Below, in pieces: positions 1 through 7,061 of a stretch of DNA of 16,789 bases. Where the stretch lies: the NCBI GenBank assembly GCA_020431945.1, contig JAGQHH010000213.1, positions 1 through 16,789 of the forward strand, given 5' to 3'. The notes beneath the pieces were generated by a model. It had not been told where the DNA came from. It did not search any database and saw only the letters and a program-made list of their open reading frames with translations. The position numbers and the translations under genes were made by a program. Each line of letters begins with the position of its first letter. Position 1 is the stretch's first letter. This stretch comes from Cyanobacteria bacterium HKST-UBA02. Its GTDB lineage: Bacteria > Cyanobacteriota > Vampirovibrionia > Obscuribacterales > Obscuribacteraceae.

Positions 1-141
1 TTCTGCGACGGCTCCCATGCCGGTACGGACATTGCTCCGGTCCGCTTCACCGTGGAAGAAGAGACCACTATGGCTCTCTGCGCCTGCAAGCATACCAAGC
101 ATGAGCCCCGCTGCGATGGAACCCATTCGTCCCTGCCATAG
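1..141 (+). CDS. CDGSH-type iron-sulfur protein, 3' end only
   Basis: Frame 1 is open from the first base to a TAG at 139-141 and encodes 46 residues. It begins FCDGSH, the tail of one CDGSH motif. It then holds a complete second one, reading C-A-C-K-H-T-K-H-E-P-R-C-D-G-T-H, which fits the family signature C-x-C-x2-(S/T)-x3-P-x-C-D-G-(S/T)-H exactly. The three Cys and one His bind a labile [2Fe-2S] cluster in the mitoNEET/CISD family, where the cluster takes part in redox sensing or electron/cluster transfer. The spacing of the two motifs is what bacterial tandem-CDGSH proteins show. The N-terminal part lies outside the window. The next gene probably starts inside this one at 116, so the two are likely co-transcribed and translationally coupled. 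No fused domain can be seen in the visible part. Confidence 0.9.
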   Translation, partial: FCDGSHAGTDIAPVRFTVEEETTMALCACKHTKHEPRCDGTHSSLP

Positions 142-1009
142 GACCGGAGGCTTCGGCTTTCGAAAGTTCGCCAGGGTTCTCCTGGCCTGCTCCCTGCTGG
201 CATTTTGCTATTCTCCTGTCGAGGCGGCCGGAGACAGCGCCGCCCTCGACGGTATCCACGAGCACTTCACCGAAGAGCTGCAGAAATATGTCGGTGAAGG
301 TCTTGTGGACTACAAGCGCTGGCGCCAGCATCCCGAGGGTATCAAGAAATATCTGGACGAGCTCCAGGCTCTGAGCCCGGAGCAGTACAGGGCCATGCCA
401 GAAGACGGGAAGAAAGCTCTGTGGATCAACGCCTATAACGCTTTCACTATCTGGCTGGTGCTCAAGAACTATCCTATTCAAGCCACCAGCAAGTTTTATC
501 CGGCATCCAGCATCAGGCAGGTGAAAGGTTTCTGGGAAGACAACTTCATCAGTGTCGGCGGGCAGAAAGTAAGCCTCGAGCAGATCGAGCACAATGTGCT
601 GCGCCGGGATGTACAGGACCCGCGTTTTCACTTCGCCGTGGTTCCAGGCTCTCTGGGCGGGGCGAGGCTGGGGCGCGTCGCTTACAGCTCCCGGGGAATC
701 GCCAACAGGCTTGCCAGAGCCACCCGGGAATATCTGGGCAACGAGCAGAATGTCCGGGTTGATACCGCCAATAATACCGTTTATGTGACCCAGCTCTTTC
801 GCTGGTTTCCTCTGGATTTCGCTGAGGGAACAGATCTGGTCAAGCGTTTCCCGCCTCCCACCGATGACGAGATCGTCGTGGATTTCTTGCGGCGCAGCGG
901 CCCGGCCGGCTTGCGCTCGCGCCTGGAGCGCAAGGAAGGCGATCCACCCTTCAAAGTCATCTACGAGCCTTACGACTGGAGCCTCAACGAGATCGACTGC
1001 TCTCGCTAG
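116..1009 (+). CDS. Exported DUF547 family protein
   Basis: The 297-residue product has an N-terminal hydrophobic signal (about residues 18-33, ending ...SPVEAA), so it is probably exported. The DUF547 hallmarks are VDYKRW at 64-69, ALWINAYNAFTI at 101-112, and TVYVTQLFRWFPLDF at 221-235. The family's molecular function is unsettled. The frame is open back to an ATG at 17, but that would run deep inside the upstream CDGSH gene. ATG 116 leaves a plausible n-region and overlaps that gene by only 26 bases. No strong ribosome binding site decides the start. Most DUF547 proteins carry a (V/L)CASxxCPPL-like segment; here the aligned segment reads VVPGSLGGARL (175-185), so both usual cysteines and the proline pair are gone although spacing is kept. 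The stop codon shares CTAG with the convergent peroxiredoxin gene. Confidence 0.85.
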   Translation: MEPIRPCHRTGGFGFRKFARVLLACSLLAFCYSPVEAAGDSAALDGIHEHFTEELQKYVGEGLVDYKRWRQHPEGIKKYLDELQALSPEQYRAMPEDGKKALWINAYNAFTIWLVLKNYPIQATSKFYPASSIRQVKGFWEDNFISVGGQKVSLEQIEHNVLRRDVQDPRFHFAVVPGSLGGARLGRVAYSSRGIANRLARATREYLGNEQNVRVDTANNTVYVTQLFRWFPLDFAEGTDLVKRFPPPTDDEIVVDFLRRSGPAGLRSRLERKEGDPPFKVIYEPYDWSLNEIDCSR

Positions 1010-1470
1010 ATGGCGGCAACCACTTCTAGAATTTCTTCCAGGTCAGGCATGCCTTTATGAACATGACGGATGATACCGCTCCTGTCGATGACGAAAAGGA
1101 CCCGGTCGGCGATGATCCGGTCGCCCCGCACGGCTCCATACAGGCGCCCGATCTCTCCCCCGCTGTCCGAAAGCAGGGTGAGGTTGAGCCCGTGCCTGGA
1201 AGCGAAGACTTCGTGCTTGTCCAGGCTGTCCACTGAGACTCCCAGGACGACAGTGTTTCTCTCCGTGAAACGCTCGAGACTGTCGGAGAAGGAGCACATC
1301 TCCCTGGTGCAGCCGGGAGTATTGTCCCGGGGATAGAATGCCAGGATGACATTCTTGCTGCCCTGGAAGTCAGCCAGACTGACCTCTCCTTCGGGAAAGG
1401 CAGAGAGCTTGAACGGTGGTGCCTGGTCTCCGGCTTTGAGCTCGACGATATCTTGATGCGGTGAAGTCAT
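1006..1470 (-). CDS. bcp: Peroxiredoxin, PrxQ/Bcp type
   Basis: The 154-residue product is a thiol peroxidase that reduces hydrogen peroxide and organic hydroperoxides in the cytoplasm using thioredoxin-type donors (family knowledge). The active site FYPRDNTPGCTREMC (45-59) holds the peroxidatic Cys54 in the TPGC motif. Cys59 lies five residues on, which is the helix-located resolving cysteine typical of the PrxQ/Bcp group. The thioredoxin-fold pattern continues with VLGVSVDS and VLFVIDRSGIIRHVHKG. The start at 1470 is chosen because GGGAGG lies eight or so bases before the ATG; the frame stays open 21 codons further upstream, into the 3' end of the dehydrogenase gene, but that part looks unrelated. 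It lies 37 bases after the dehydrogenase stop on the same strand, so the two likely form an operon. Its stop overlaps the convergent DUF547 stop. Confidence 0.93.
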   Translation of the reverse strand: MTSPHQDIVELKAGDQAPPFKLSAFPEGEVSLADFQGSKNVILAFYPRDNTPGCTREMCSFSDSLERFTERNTVVLGVSVDSLDKHEVFASRHGLNLTLLSDSGGEIGRLYGAVRGDRIIADRVLFVIDRSGIIRHVHKGMPDLEEILEVVAAI

Positions 1471-1507
1471 GGTGGTCGCCTCCCGACCTAATCTTAACCC
1501 CCTGAAA

Positions 1508-2296
1508 TCAGTATTGCCTAACGGCTCCCCCATCGATTGTTACTGTTGTTCCGGTTATGAATTCGCCTTTCGGTGAGGCGAGAAAGGCTACCAGAGCGCC
1601 GAGATCCTCGGGCTTGCCGAAGCGTTTGGCCGGCGCATAAGCGGCCCAGTCGCTGAGAATCTCTTCCACTGAAGAATTCGTCGAGTCGGCATATTGCTTT
1701 GCCAGATCGCGAACCAGAGGAGTGTCGAAGTAGCCGGGACAGATGACATTGACAGTGACGCCCCGGGCAGCCACCTCGCTGGCGATACATTTGGCCAGAG
1801 CGTTGAGACCTGTGCGTAGAGTGCTTTGAACCACCGACGTCTTCTCGGGCTCGAGACCGAAGATCGAGCCGATGAACACGATTCGGCCGTAACCCTGCTC
1901 GGTCATCTCATCGAGAAGAAGCCTGCTGAGCACGATAGGCGGGCGCAGGACCAGATCCATTCCGTCCTGCCAGTGCTCATCTGTGGCGACAGAAAAGGGA
2001 TGAGTAGGGGGATGACCGGTACTGACCACGAGAATATCGATTGTCCCGAGCGCTTCTTTCGATGCCTTCACCAGGCGCTCCAGATCAGCCTGATCGGTGA
2101 GATCCGCTTCGATCTCTATGACTTTTCCCGGCGAGCGCTCGGCGATGGTCCGGGCGGCGGTCCGGAGCTTTGTCGTGTCCCGGGAGCAGATGGCGACATT
2201 GGCGCCTTCCCCGGCCAGGGCCTCTGCGCAGGCGAAGCCGAGACCGTAGCTGGCGCCGGTGACAATCGCATTCTTGCCTTTCAGTCCTAAGTCCAT
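1508..2296 (-). CDS. Short-chain dehydrogenase/reductase, atypical active site
   Basis: This 262-residue Rossmann-fold protein has the length of a classical SDR. The nucleotide-binding TGASYGLG lies at 13-20, an acidic turn ADLTD at 64-68, the active-site Ser in GSIFG (Ser144), and NVICPGYFDTP at 183-193. The C-terminus ITGTTVTIDGG is FabG-like. The usual NNAG segment is VVSTGHPP. The catalytic Tyr-x3-Lys is replaced: the aligned residues are Gln157 and Arg161 in SVVQSTLRTGLNALAK. This matches a known FabG-like subgroup (cd05344-like, often annotated 3-oxoacyl-ACP reductase) that departs from the canonical tetrad, so ordinary ketoreductase activity should not be assumed. Substrate unknown. 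The ATG at 2296 is preceded by a GGTGGGG stretch. It is the first gene of a likely two-gene operon with the peroxiredoxin. Confidence 0.88.
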   Translation of the reverse strand: MDLGLKGKNAIVTGASYGLGFACAEALAGEGANVAICSRDTTKLRTAARTIAERSPGKVIEIEADLTDQADLERLVKASKEALGTIDILVVSTGHPPTHPFSVATDEHWQDGMDLVLRPPIVLSRLLLDEMTEQGYGRIVFIGSIFGLEPEKTSVVQSTLRTGLNALAKCIASEVAARGVTVNVICPGYFDTPLVRDLAKQYADSTNSSVEEILSDWAAYAPAKRFGKPEDLGALVAFLASPKGEFITGTTVTIDGGAVRQY

Positions 2297-2403
2297 TGAG
2301 CCCCACCGATTTCGAGTTAGTGCAGTCTTTCATCCGGCATTCTAGAATATGGCTGCACGAATTGGCAGGGAACAATATCAAGAGTTAGAGGGTCGCTCTG
2401 TTT
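2297..2403. promoter_or_regulatory. Divergent intergenic region with a 10-bp palindrome
   Basis: This 107-base gap separates the leftward dehydrogenase operon from the rightward CAP-domain gene, so both promoters should lie here. A perfect palindrome ATTCTAGAAT sits at 2339-2348. On the plus strand it contains TAGAAT, and on the minus strand TATTCT overlaps it; both resemble -10 hexamers, but neither has a convincing -35 at 16-18 bases. The position is suited to a shared operator, but this is inference. Confidence 0.3.
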
Positions 2404-3249
2404 ATGTCAGGCAAATATATAGCTGCTGCACTTCTTCTTTTCTTCATGCTGGCGCCTGTGCCCCGGGCGTTCGGCCAGGGCGCCTGCTCGGTGGTTTATC
2501 TGGACAAGAAGCAAGTGCCCATGGCGGAGCTCGGTTGCTATGGCGTGCCTGTGACGGTCAAGACCGGTCCGGTCAAGCTCCCGGGAATCTGTCTCACCGG
2601 TGTGCGCTCGGGAACCCGGGCTGCTGCCAATAAGCTCCAGACCGGTGATGTGGTCATGAAGATCAATGGACTGGCTGTGCCCACGCCGAAAGCCCTGAAT
2701 GACATCATGATCAATCTCAAGAACTCGATAGTCAATATCGACTACGGGCGCCTGAAAAACGGCAAGTTTCAGATGCATCGCCAGGAGTTTCTTCAAGTCG
2801 CCTCCCATGCAAATGCTTATGCTTCTCGCCCGGTGACGGACCTGGAGAACTTCATGTACACCCTGGTGGATGCGGATCGCAAGAAAAAGGGTCTCAAGGG
2901 CTTGAAGCGCAGCTCCGGTCTGGCGAAGATGGCTCGCAGCCACGCTGATGACATGGCGAAGCGCAACTACACCGGTCATGTGACACCGGAAGGACGCGGC
3001 ACCGTCGAGCGTTACAAAATTTCCGGGCTCAAAATGGAAGGTGGTATCACCGAGAACTGCGCTTACCCGTTTGCCCAGCCCAACCCCCTCGATATGGTGC
3101 GCTCCGGCGAGGAGCAGCTCATGGGCTCGGAGGACCACCGGGCCAATATCATGCATCCGGACATCGTTACCGCCGGCATCGGTATCGCCTACAGGCGAGA
3201 CGGCGGTCTGATGATCGTCCAGGTCTTCTCCTCGGCACCGATCCCCTGA
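2404..3249 (+). CDS. Exported PDZ + CAP (SCP/PR1-like) domain protein
   Basis: The 281-residue product starts with a clear signal peptide (hydrophobic 5-19, cleavage near AFGQG at 23-26). Residues about 62-118 look like a PDZ domain (GICLTGVRSGTRAAANKLQTGD then VVMKINGLAVPT), which binds peptide C-termini. Residues about 145-281 form a CAP domain. SHADDMAKRNYTGH carries His180 and His192, TEN carries Glu217, and HRANIMHP carries His245; a final AGIGIAY...IVQVF block completes it. Bacterial CAP proteins are secreted and of mostly unknown activity; the PDZ-CAP pairing suggests a surface or periplasmic binding role. A GAGGG stretch about 11 bases upstream supports the start. It converges on the transporter gene with a 15-base gap. 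Confidence 0.9.
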   Translation: MSGKYIAAALLLFFMLAPVPRAFGQGACSVVYLDKKQVPMAELGCYGVPVTVKTGPVKLPGICLTGVRSGTRAAANKLQTGDVVMKINGLAVPTPKALNDIMINLKNSIVNIDYGRLKNGKFQMHRQEFLQVASHANAYASRPVTDLENFMYTLVDADRKKKGLKGLKRSSGLAKMARSHADDMAKRNYTGHVTPEGRGTVERYKISGLKMEGGITENCAYPFAQPNPLDMVRSGEEQLMGSEDHRANIMHPDIVTAGIGIAYRRDGGLMIVQVFSSAPIP

Positions 3250-3264
3250 CGAGTTTTTTAACGA

Positions 3265-4353
3265 TTACTTTTTTTCGGGTCTGAACATCTTCCAGTCCAC
3301 CAGTCCGGCAAGGACCTGCTGGACGAGGGTGTAGAAGATCATCGGAAGAAGCACCGCCGGGTGATCGGAAAGAGCCGACGCAGCAAGGACGAGACCGGTG
3401 CCATTGTTGTTCATTCCGAGACCGAACATGAGCGATGCTCGCTCTGCCTGGTCGGTCTTGAGCCATCTCGCGATCAACCAGCCGGCCAGAAATGCGGCGG
3501 TGCACAATACAATCGTGGTGGCATTGATGAAAAGGAGGAAGTCCGGATCCGGCTTCCTGAGGGCTTGCGGAAGAGAGGTCGCAGCGTTCGAGTAATTGAG
3601 GAGCAGGAGTGCGATGAAATTGACCAGCTTCATATGCGGCTTGATGAGCGCGGTTCTTTTTTCGCCGAGAATAAAATGAGCGACGATACCCAGGATCGAA
3701 GGTATCACCACGGTGAGGAGCATGAACGCGTTGGTGCCCTGGGATTGTGCCAGCTCGTGCAAATCGGACGAGTAGTCGCCGGTGGTGAGATGGCAGAATA
3801 CGTGCAGCACCAGGGGCGTGGTTATCGGGCTCAATAAGGTCGAGAGAAAGACGAGTCCGAGGCTGAGACTGAGATTGCCGTTGGCGTTCTGAGACCAGGC
3901 TGCCGAAGAGCCGGCGATGGGCATGGAGATGATCATCGCGAGCCCGACGAGGAGATTCTGCAGCTCGTCTGAGTTGTGCCAGAGATTCATCCAGCTCAAA
4001 AGCGTGACGACAAGCAAGATCGGCACAGCCATATTGGCTAGAAAGCCGCATATGATGGGAACCGGATTCTTCCATAATCCTGTAAGCTCGCTTGCTTTTA
4101 TCCCGAGTCCGGCATTGAACAATAGAAAAGAGAGCATCAGGAGCGATGCCGTGATTTTGAGGCTGCTCCCGTCCGGCCAGCCGACTCTCCCGAACTCGAT
4201 GCTGCGCAGCCACAAACCGAACTGCGGCAGGACTGCCGCCAGCACGTAGGCGCCTATCAGAATAACGAGAAAGTTCCGATGGATGAAGCTGGTGATCGCT
4301 GGAACCAAAGGTGACGGAAATGTGATCGCGGCTGTATCATTCTGCTGAGACAT
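3265..4353 (-). CDS. Bile acid:sodium symporter (BASS/SBF) family transporter
   Basis: The 362-residue polytopic membrane protein shows roughly nine to ten hydrophobic segments, beginning near residues 28-46 (FLVILIGAYVLAAVLPQFGL). Family features include AGSSAAWSQNANGN around residue 148 and GLGMNNNGTGLVLAAS near the C-terminus. These two glycine/asparagine-rich segments match the two broken-helix crossover regions that bind sodium and substrate in this fold. Substrates in the family range from bile acids to pantoate and keto acids, so none can be assigned here. The ATG at 4353 is chosen; an adjoining in-frame GTG at 4356 would add one residue, and neither has a strong ribosome binding site. 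It is divergent from the EamA gene across about 70 bases. Confidence 0.87.
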   Translation of the reverse strand: MSQQNDTAAITFPSPLVPAITSFIHRNFLVILIGAYVLAAVLPQFGLWLRSIEFGRVGWPDGSSLKITASLLMLSFLLFNAGLGIKASELTGLWKNPVPIICGFLANMAVPILLVVTLLSWMNLWHNSDELQNLLVGLAMIISMPIAGSSAAWSQNANGNLSLSLGLVFLSTLLSPITTPLVLHVFCHLTTGDYSSDLHELAQSQGTNAFMLLTVVIPSILGIVAHFILGEKRTALIKPHMKLVNFIALLLLNYSNAATSLPQALRKPDPDFLLFINATTIVLCTAAFLAGWLIARWLKTDQAERASLMFGLGMNNNGTGLVLAASALSDHPAVLLPMIFYTLVQQVLAGLVDWKMFRPEKK

Positions 4354-4424
4354 CACGCAAGTCTAACAGCCTGTAAGTCGAGATGGTCATAATATTCTGT
4401 CGGGTTGTTGCACGGGGCAATGAA

Positions 4425-4847
4425 ATGAAAATCTGGGTCTTAAATGCATTTCTGTCTATGATCTTTGCCGGGGTCACCTCAGTCATGGCAAAGCAGGGAT
4501 TGAGCGGGATTTCGGCGGACCTGGGTCTGGCTGTGCGAACAGCCATGGTCTTTATCATGACTACGATATTCGCTTGCTTCGTGGTCCCGCAAAGCGAGCT
4601 GGCTACTCTCAAGATTCCGAACTGGCTCTGGCTAGGCGCTTCGGCACTGACCACGACTGCCTCCTGGATCTTCTATTACCGCGCTATCAAAGATGGTGAA
4701 GTCTCGACGGTCGCCCTCATCGACAAAGGCAGCGTGGTAGTGGCGGTAGTCCTGGCGGTCTGGTTCTTGAACGAGTCGATTACAATCAACAAGGCAGCAG
4801 GCGCGGCACTTATCGTCGCCGGATTGTTCTTGATCGCAAAAGGATAG
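4425..4847 (+). CDS. Single-domain EamA family permease
   Basis: The 140-residue product is almost entirely hydrophobic, with about five membrane helices: one EamA repeat. Typical DMT-superfamily transporters have two such repeats in about 300 residues, so this one probably works as a homodimer, as small multidrug resistance proteins do. Recognisable segments are MIFAGVTSVMAKQGLSGI near the start, YYRAIKDGEVSTVALIDKGS in the middle and FLNESITINKAAGAALIVAG at the end. The frame is open from 4383, but the ATG at 4425 begins the conserved part and follows GGGG at a fair distance. The hydrolase gene begins ten bases after its stop, so the two are very probably one transcript. The transported compound is unknown. 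Confidence 0.85.
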   Translation: MKIWVLNAFLSMIFAGVTSVMAKQGLSGISADLGLAVRTAMVFIMTTIFACFVVPQSELATLKIPNWLWLGASALTTTASWIFYYRAIKDGEVSTVALIDKGSVVVAVVLAVWFLNESITINKAAGAALIVAGLFLIAKG

Positions 4848-4857
4848 GATTTAAATA

Positions 4858-5787
4858 GTGAAGATCGAAGTATTGAGCGAGCAGGACATCGAGCGCCGGC
4901 GTGGGATTCTCTATTCTTTGCTTGGCGATCTACCGGGCCGTGATTCGCCCATGGCAAGCAGGATCCTGGACGAAGTCGATAAGGGCAGCTTCGTCCTCGA
5001 GATACTCAGTCTCGATCTCAATAGCTCTGAGCCTGTGCCGGCTTTCTTTACTCGTCCGAAAGATTCACCGGGACCATTCCCGACAGTCTTATACAATCAC
5101 TTTCACGGCGGTCAGTACGAGCTCGGCAAGAAAGAGTTGCTGGAGGGCGGCAATGCCATTGCCGATCCGCCTTATGCCGAGGAGCTTGCCCGACGAGGGA
5201 TCGCAGCCCTGTGCATCGATCAGTGGAATTTCGGCGAGCGGCACAAACGTCCCGAGCTGGATCTTTACAAGGAGACTCTCTGGCGCGGTCGAGTGCTATG
5301 GGGAATGATGGTCTTCGACAGCTTGCGGGCTTTCGACTATCTCGTCGCGCGTCCCGATGTGGACGAGAATCGCATCGCCACCCTGGGGCTCTCCATGGGT
5401 GCCACCATGGCATGGTGGCTGGGGGCACTGGAAGAGCGGATTAAGGTCGTGGTCGATCTTTGCTGCATGACCGACTTCGAAGAGCTGATTGCCGAGGACG
5501 GTCTTGCCGGGCATGGTATCTATTATTTCGTGCCGTCGCTCCTGAAGCATTTCGATACTGTTGCGATAAACGAGCTCATCGCTCCACGACCTCACCTGTC
5601 GCTGAACGGCGATAAAGATCCGCTCACGCCTCCCGCCGGGCTCGATCTCATCGACCAGGCGTTGCGAACCGTCTACGAAGCCCACGGCGCTCCGGATGCC
5701 TGGAAGATGTTCCGCGAGGACCATGGACACTTCGAGAGCGAAGCCATGCGCACCGAAGTGCTCGCCTGGCTCGAGCGCTGGCTCTAA
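4858..5787 (+). CDS. Alpha/beta hydrolase (acetyl xylan esterase / dienelactone hydrolase-like)
   Basis: The 309-residue cytoplasmic enzyme has no signal peptide. The nucleophile elbow is GLSMGA with Ser179. The acid is probably Asp252 or Asp254 in NGDKDPLTP, and the base His289 or His291 in EDHGHFE, giving a complete Ser-Asp-His triad. YNHFHGG (79-85) is the usual oxyanion-hole strand, and [16 protein letters not shown] matches large esterase-like members of the fold. The substrate cannot be read from sequence. Translation begins at a GTG, preceded by AGGA eight bases before it that overlaps the EamA stop region. The tight coupling suggests the hydrolase processes, or is needed alongside, whatever the permease moves. 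Confidence 0.88.
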   Translation: MKIEVLSEQDIERRRGILYSLLGDLPGRDSPMASRILDEVDKGSFVLEILSLDLNSSEPVPAFFTRPKDSPGPFPTVLYNHFHGGQYELGKKELLEGGNAIADPPYAEELARRGIAALCIDQWNFGERHKRPELDLYKETLWRGRVLWGMMVFDSLRAFDYLVARPDVDENRIATLGLSMGATMAWWLGALEERIKVVVDLCCMTDFEELIAEDGLAGHGIYYFVPSLLKHFDTVAINELIAPRPHLSLNGDKDPLTPPAGLDLIDQALRTVYEAHGAPDAWKMFREDHGHFESEAMRTEVLAWLERWL

Positions 5788-5815
5788 GTCTCAGCAATCC
5801 GATCTTCCCAATCTG

Positions 5816-5836
5816 TAATGGCAACTAGTTGCATTA
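5816..5836. promoter_or_regulatory. Near-perfect palindrome, candidate operator of the XRE/ImmA gene
   Basis: The core GCAACTAGTTGC (5821-5832) is a perfect 12-base palindrome. It is flanked by TAAT on the left (5816-5819) and ATTA on the right (5833-5836), which are also reverse complements; a single extra G at 5820 is the only break. The right arm overlaps the first two bases of the -35 hexamer at 5835-5840. Such a site is what a dimeric HTH repressor needs to block its own promoter. The obvious candidate is the HTH domain encoded just downstream; binding is inferred. Confidence 0.55.
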
Positions 5837-5863
5837 GACGGGAAGGTGGTTCAGACTTATACT
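5835..5863 (+). promoter_or_regulatory. Sigma70-type promoter of the XRE/ImmA-DUF4411 pair
   Basis: The -35 box TAGACG (4 of 6 to consensus) at 5835-5840 and the -10 box TATACT (5 of 6) at 5858-5863 are separated by exactly 17 bases. Transcription would start near 5870, about 40 bases before the ATG at 5910. It is the best two-box promoter I found in the window. Confidence 0.55.
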
Positions 5864-5909
5864 GCAAATTGCGGAGCGACGAGATTCACGAGAGCGCAGC
5901 GAGCGGACC

Positions 5910-7061
5910 ATGGCAGAGCGAATACCAGTTACACCAGCCATCATAACATGGGCCCGCGAGCGTTCCGGTGTGACTCGAAAGGAAGCGGTTAAGAAATTCA
6001 AGGACGTTCTTGATTGGGAGCAAGGGCGTTCTTATCCAACCTACAATCAGATTGAAAGGATGGCTGATGCGTTCAAGGTGCCGGTCGCTGTCTTTTTCTT
6101 CCCGGAGCCGCCGGATCTTCCTCCTATCTCAGAGACTTTCCGAACTCTGCCACTGTCTGAGATGGAGCGTCTCCCCAGCAGGATCAGGCTGCTTCTTCGG
6201 AAGGCTAAGGCCATGCAGATCAATCTCGAGGAGTTGACAGAGGGACGCAATCCCAGCTTCAAACTCATAACAAGAGACCTTTCGTTCCAGATAGATAGTG
6301 ACATATCGTCTATGGCCGCCGAGGTGCGAGAGTACATTGGCATTTCTATTGACGAGCAGATGGGTTGGAGCGACGATGATACGGCACTCCGGTCCTGGAG
6401 GGCTGCTCTTACAGGCGTTGGGGTATTCGTCTTCAAAGATGCATTCAAAGCTGATGACTTCTCAGGCTTTTGTCTATTCGACGATGCGTTCCCTGTGATA
6501 TACGTGAATAACAGCTCGACAAAGACCAGGCAGATGTTCAGTTTCTTTCACGAGCTGGGTCATCTTCTTTTCCATACCAGTGGAATTGATACCCTGCACC
6601 ATCAATTCATTACAAGATTGAAGTCCGACGATCAGAGAGTCGAGGCGATTTGCAATCGCTTTGCGTCAGAATTTCTCCTGCCGGAGAATGCGCTCAATCA
6701 AGCACTTAGAGGACGTGAAGCGTCGGAAGAGACTGCCGAGATTCTTGCAAGTCAATTTCACGTTAGTCGCGAGGTCGTTTATCGGCGTTTCCTCGATCGT
6801 GGTCTGGTATCAAGTAGACAATACCAGAAAGCCGCGGACCGCTGGAGCCAGCAGCGCCAAGAGGGCAAGCGGACTGGTGGTGATCATTACTGGACGAAGC
6901 TAACCTACCTTGGGCGCGACTATGTTTCTCTTGCTCTCAGTCAGTTCTATCGTAATCGTATCGACGAGAATCAGCTTGCAGACTATCTCGATACTAAGCC
7001 GAGGAATCTCAGCAAGCTCGAAGAATATTTTGACCGAGGGCAGCTGGATGTACGTGTTTGA
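5910..7061 (+). CDS. XRE-type HTH + ImmA/IrrE metallopeptidase (antitoxin/regulator-like)
   Basis: The 383-residue protein starts with a helix-turn-helix region (about 8-60; ITWARERSG...WEQGRSYPTYNQIERMADAF), followed by the PVAVFFFPEPP linker common in this family. The ImmA/IrrE (COG2856) domain lies at about 165-260: HELGH at 214-218 supplies two zinc-binding His and the catalytic Glu, and VEAICNRFASEFLLP (244-258) supplies the third ligand. The C-terminal 100 residues resemble another DNA- or partner-binding region. Family members cleave or sense repressors and antitoxins. Here the gene overlaps a DUF4411 PIN-like gene by 14 bases, an arrangement regarded as toxin-antitoxin-like. The start has only a weak GAGCGGA before it. 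The gene is visibly more AT-rich than its flanks, which suggests horizontal gain. Confidence 0.9.
   Translation: MAERIPVTPAIITWARERSGVTRKEAVKKFKDVLDWEQGRSYPTYNQIERMADAFKVPVAVFFFPEPPDLPPISETFRTLPLSEMERLPSRIRLLLRKAKAMQINLEELTEGRNPSFKLITRDLSFQIDSDISSMAAEVREYIGISIDEQMGWSDDDTALRSWRAALTGVGVFVFKDAFKADDFSGFCLFDDAFPVIYVNNSSTKTRQMFSFFHELGHLLFHTSGIDTLHHQFITRLKSDDQRVEAICNRFASEFLLPENALNQALRGREASEETAEILASQFHVSREVVYRRFLDRGLVSSRQYQKAADRWSQQRQEGKRTGGDHYWTKLTYLGRDYVSLALSQFYRNRIDENQLADYLDTKPRNLSKLEEYFDRGQLDVRV

Noticed and set aside
17..115. Longer DUF547 protein starting at ATG 17
   Set aside because: It would push 33 extra residues ahead of the signal peptide and read out of frame through the second CDGSH motif, which is clearly coding in frame 1.
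2407..3156. A 249-codon open frame on the minus strand inside the PDZ-CAP gene
   Set aside because: The plus-strand product has a signal peptide and two recognisable domains. The antisense product is His/Arg-rich with no recognisable domain, which is the usual shadow in GC-rich coding DNA.
3250..3264. Terminator between the CAP and transporter genes, suggested by a run of six T at 3254-3259
   Set aside because: Only a four-pair stem with a long loop can be drawn before the T run; not enough for an intrinsic terminator.
3167..4213. A 348-codon minus-strand frame overlapping the transporter in another phase
   Set aside because: The product is Arg/His/Ser-rich without membrane segments or motifs, while the other phase is a clear BASS transporter.
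4354..4424. Divergent promoters between the transporter and EamA genes (TAATAT/TATTAT near 4391)
   Set aside because: A promoter must exist here, but no -35 at acceptable spacing could be found for either strand.
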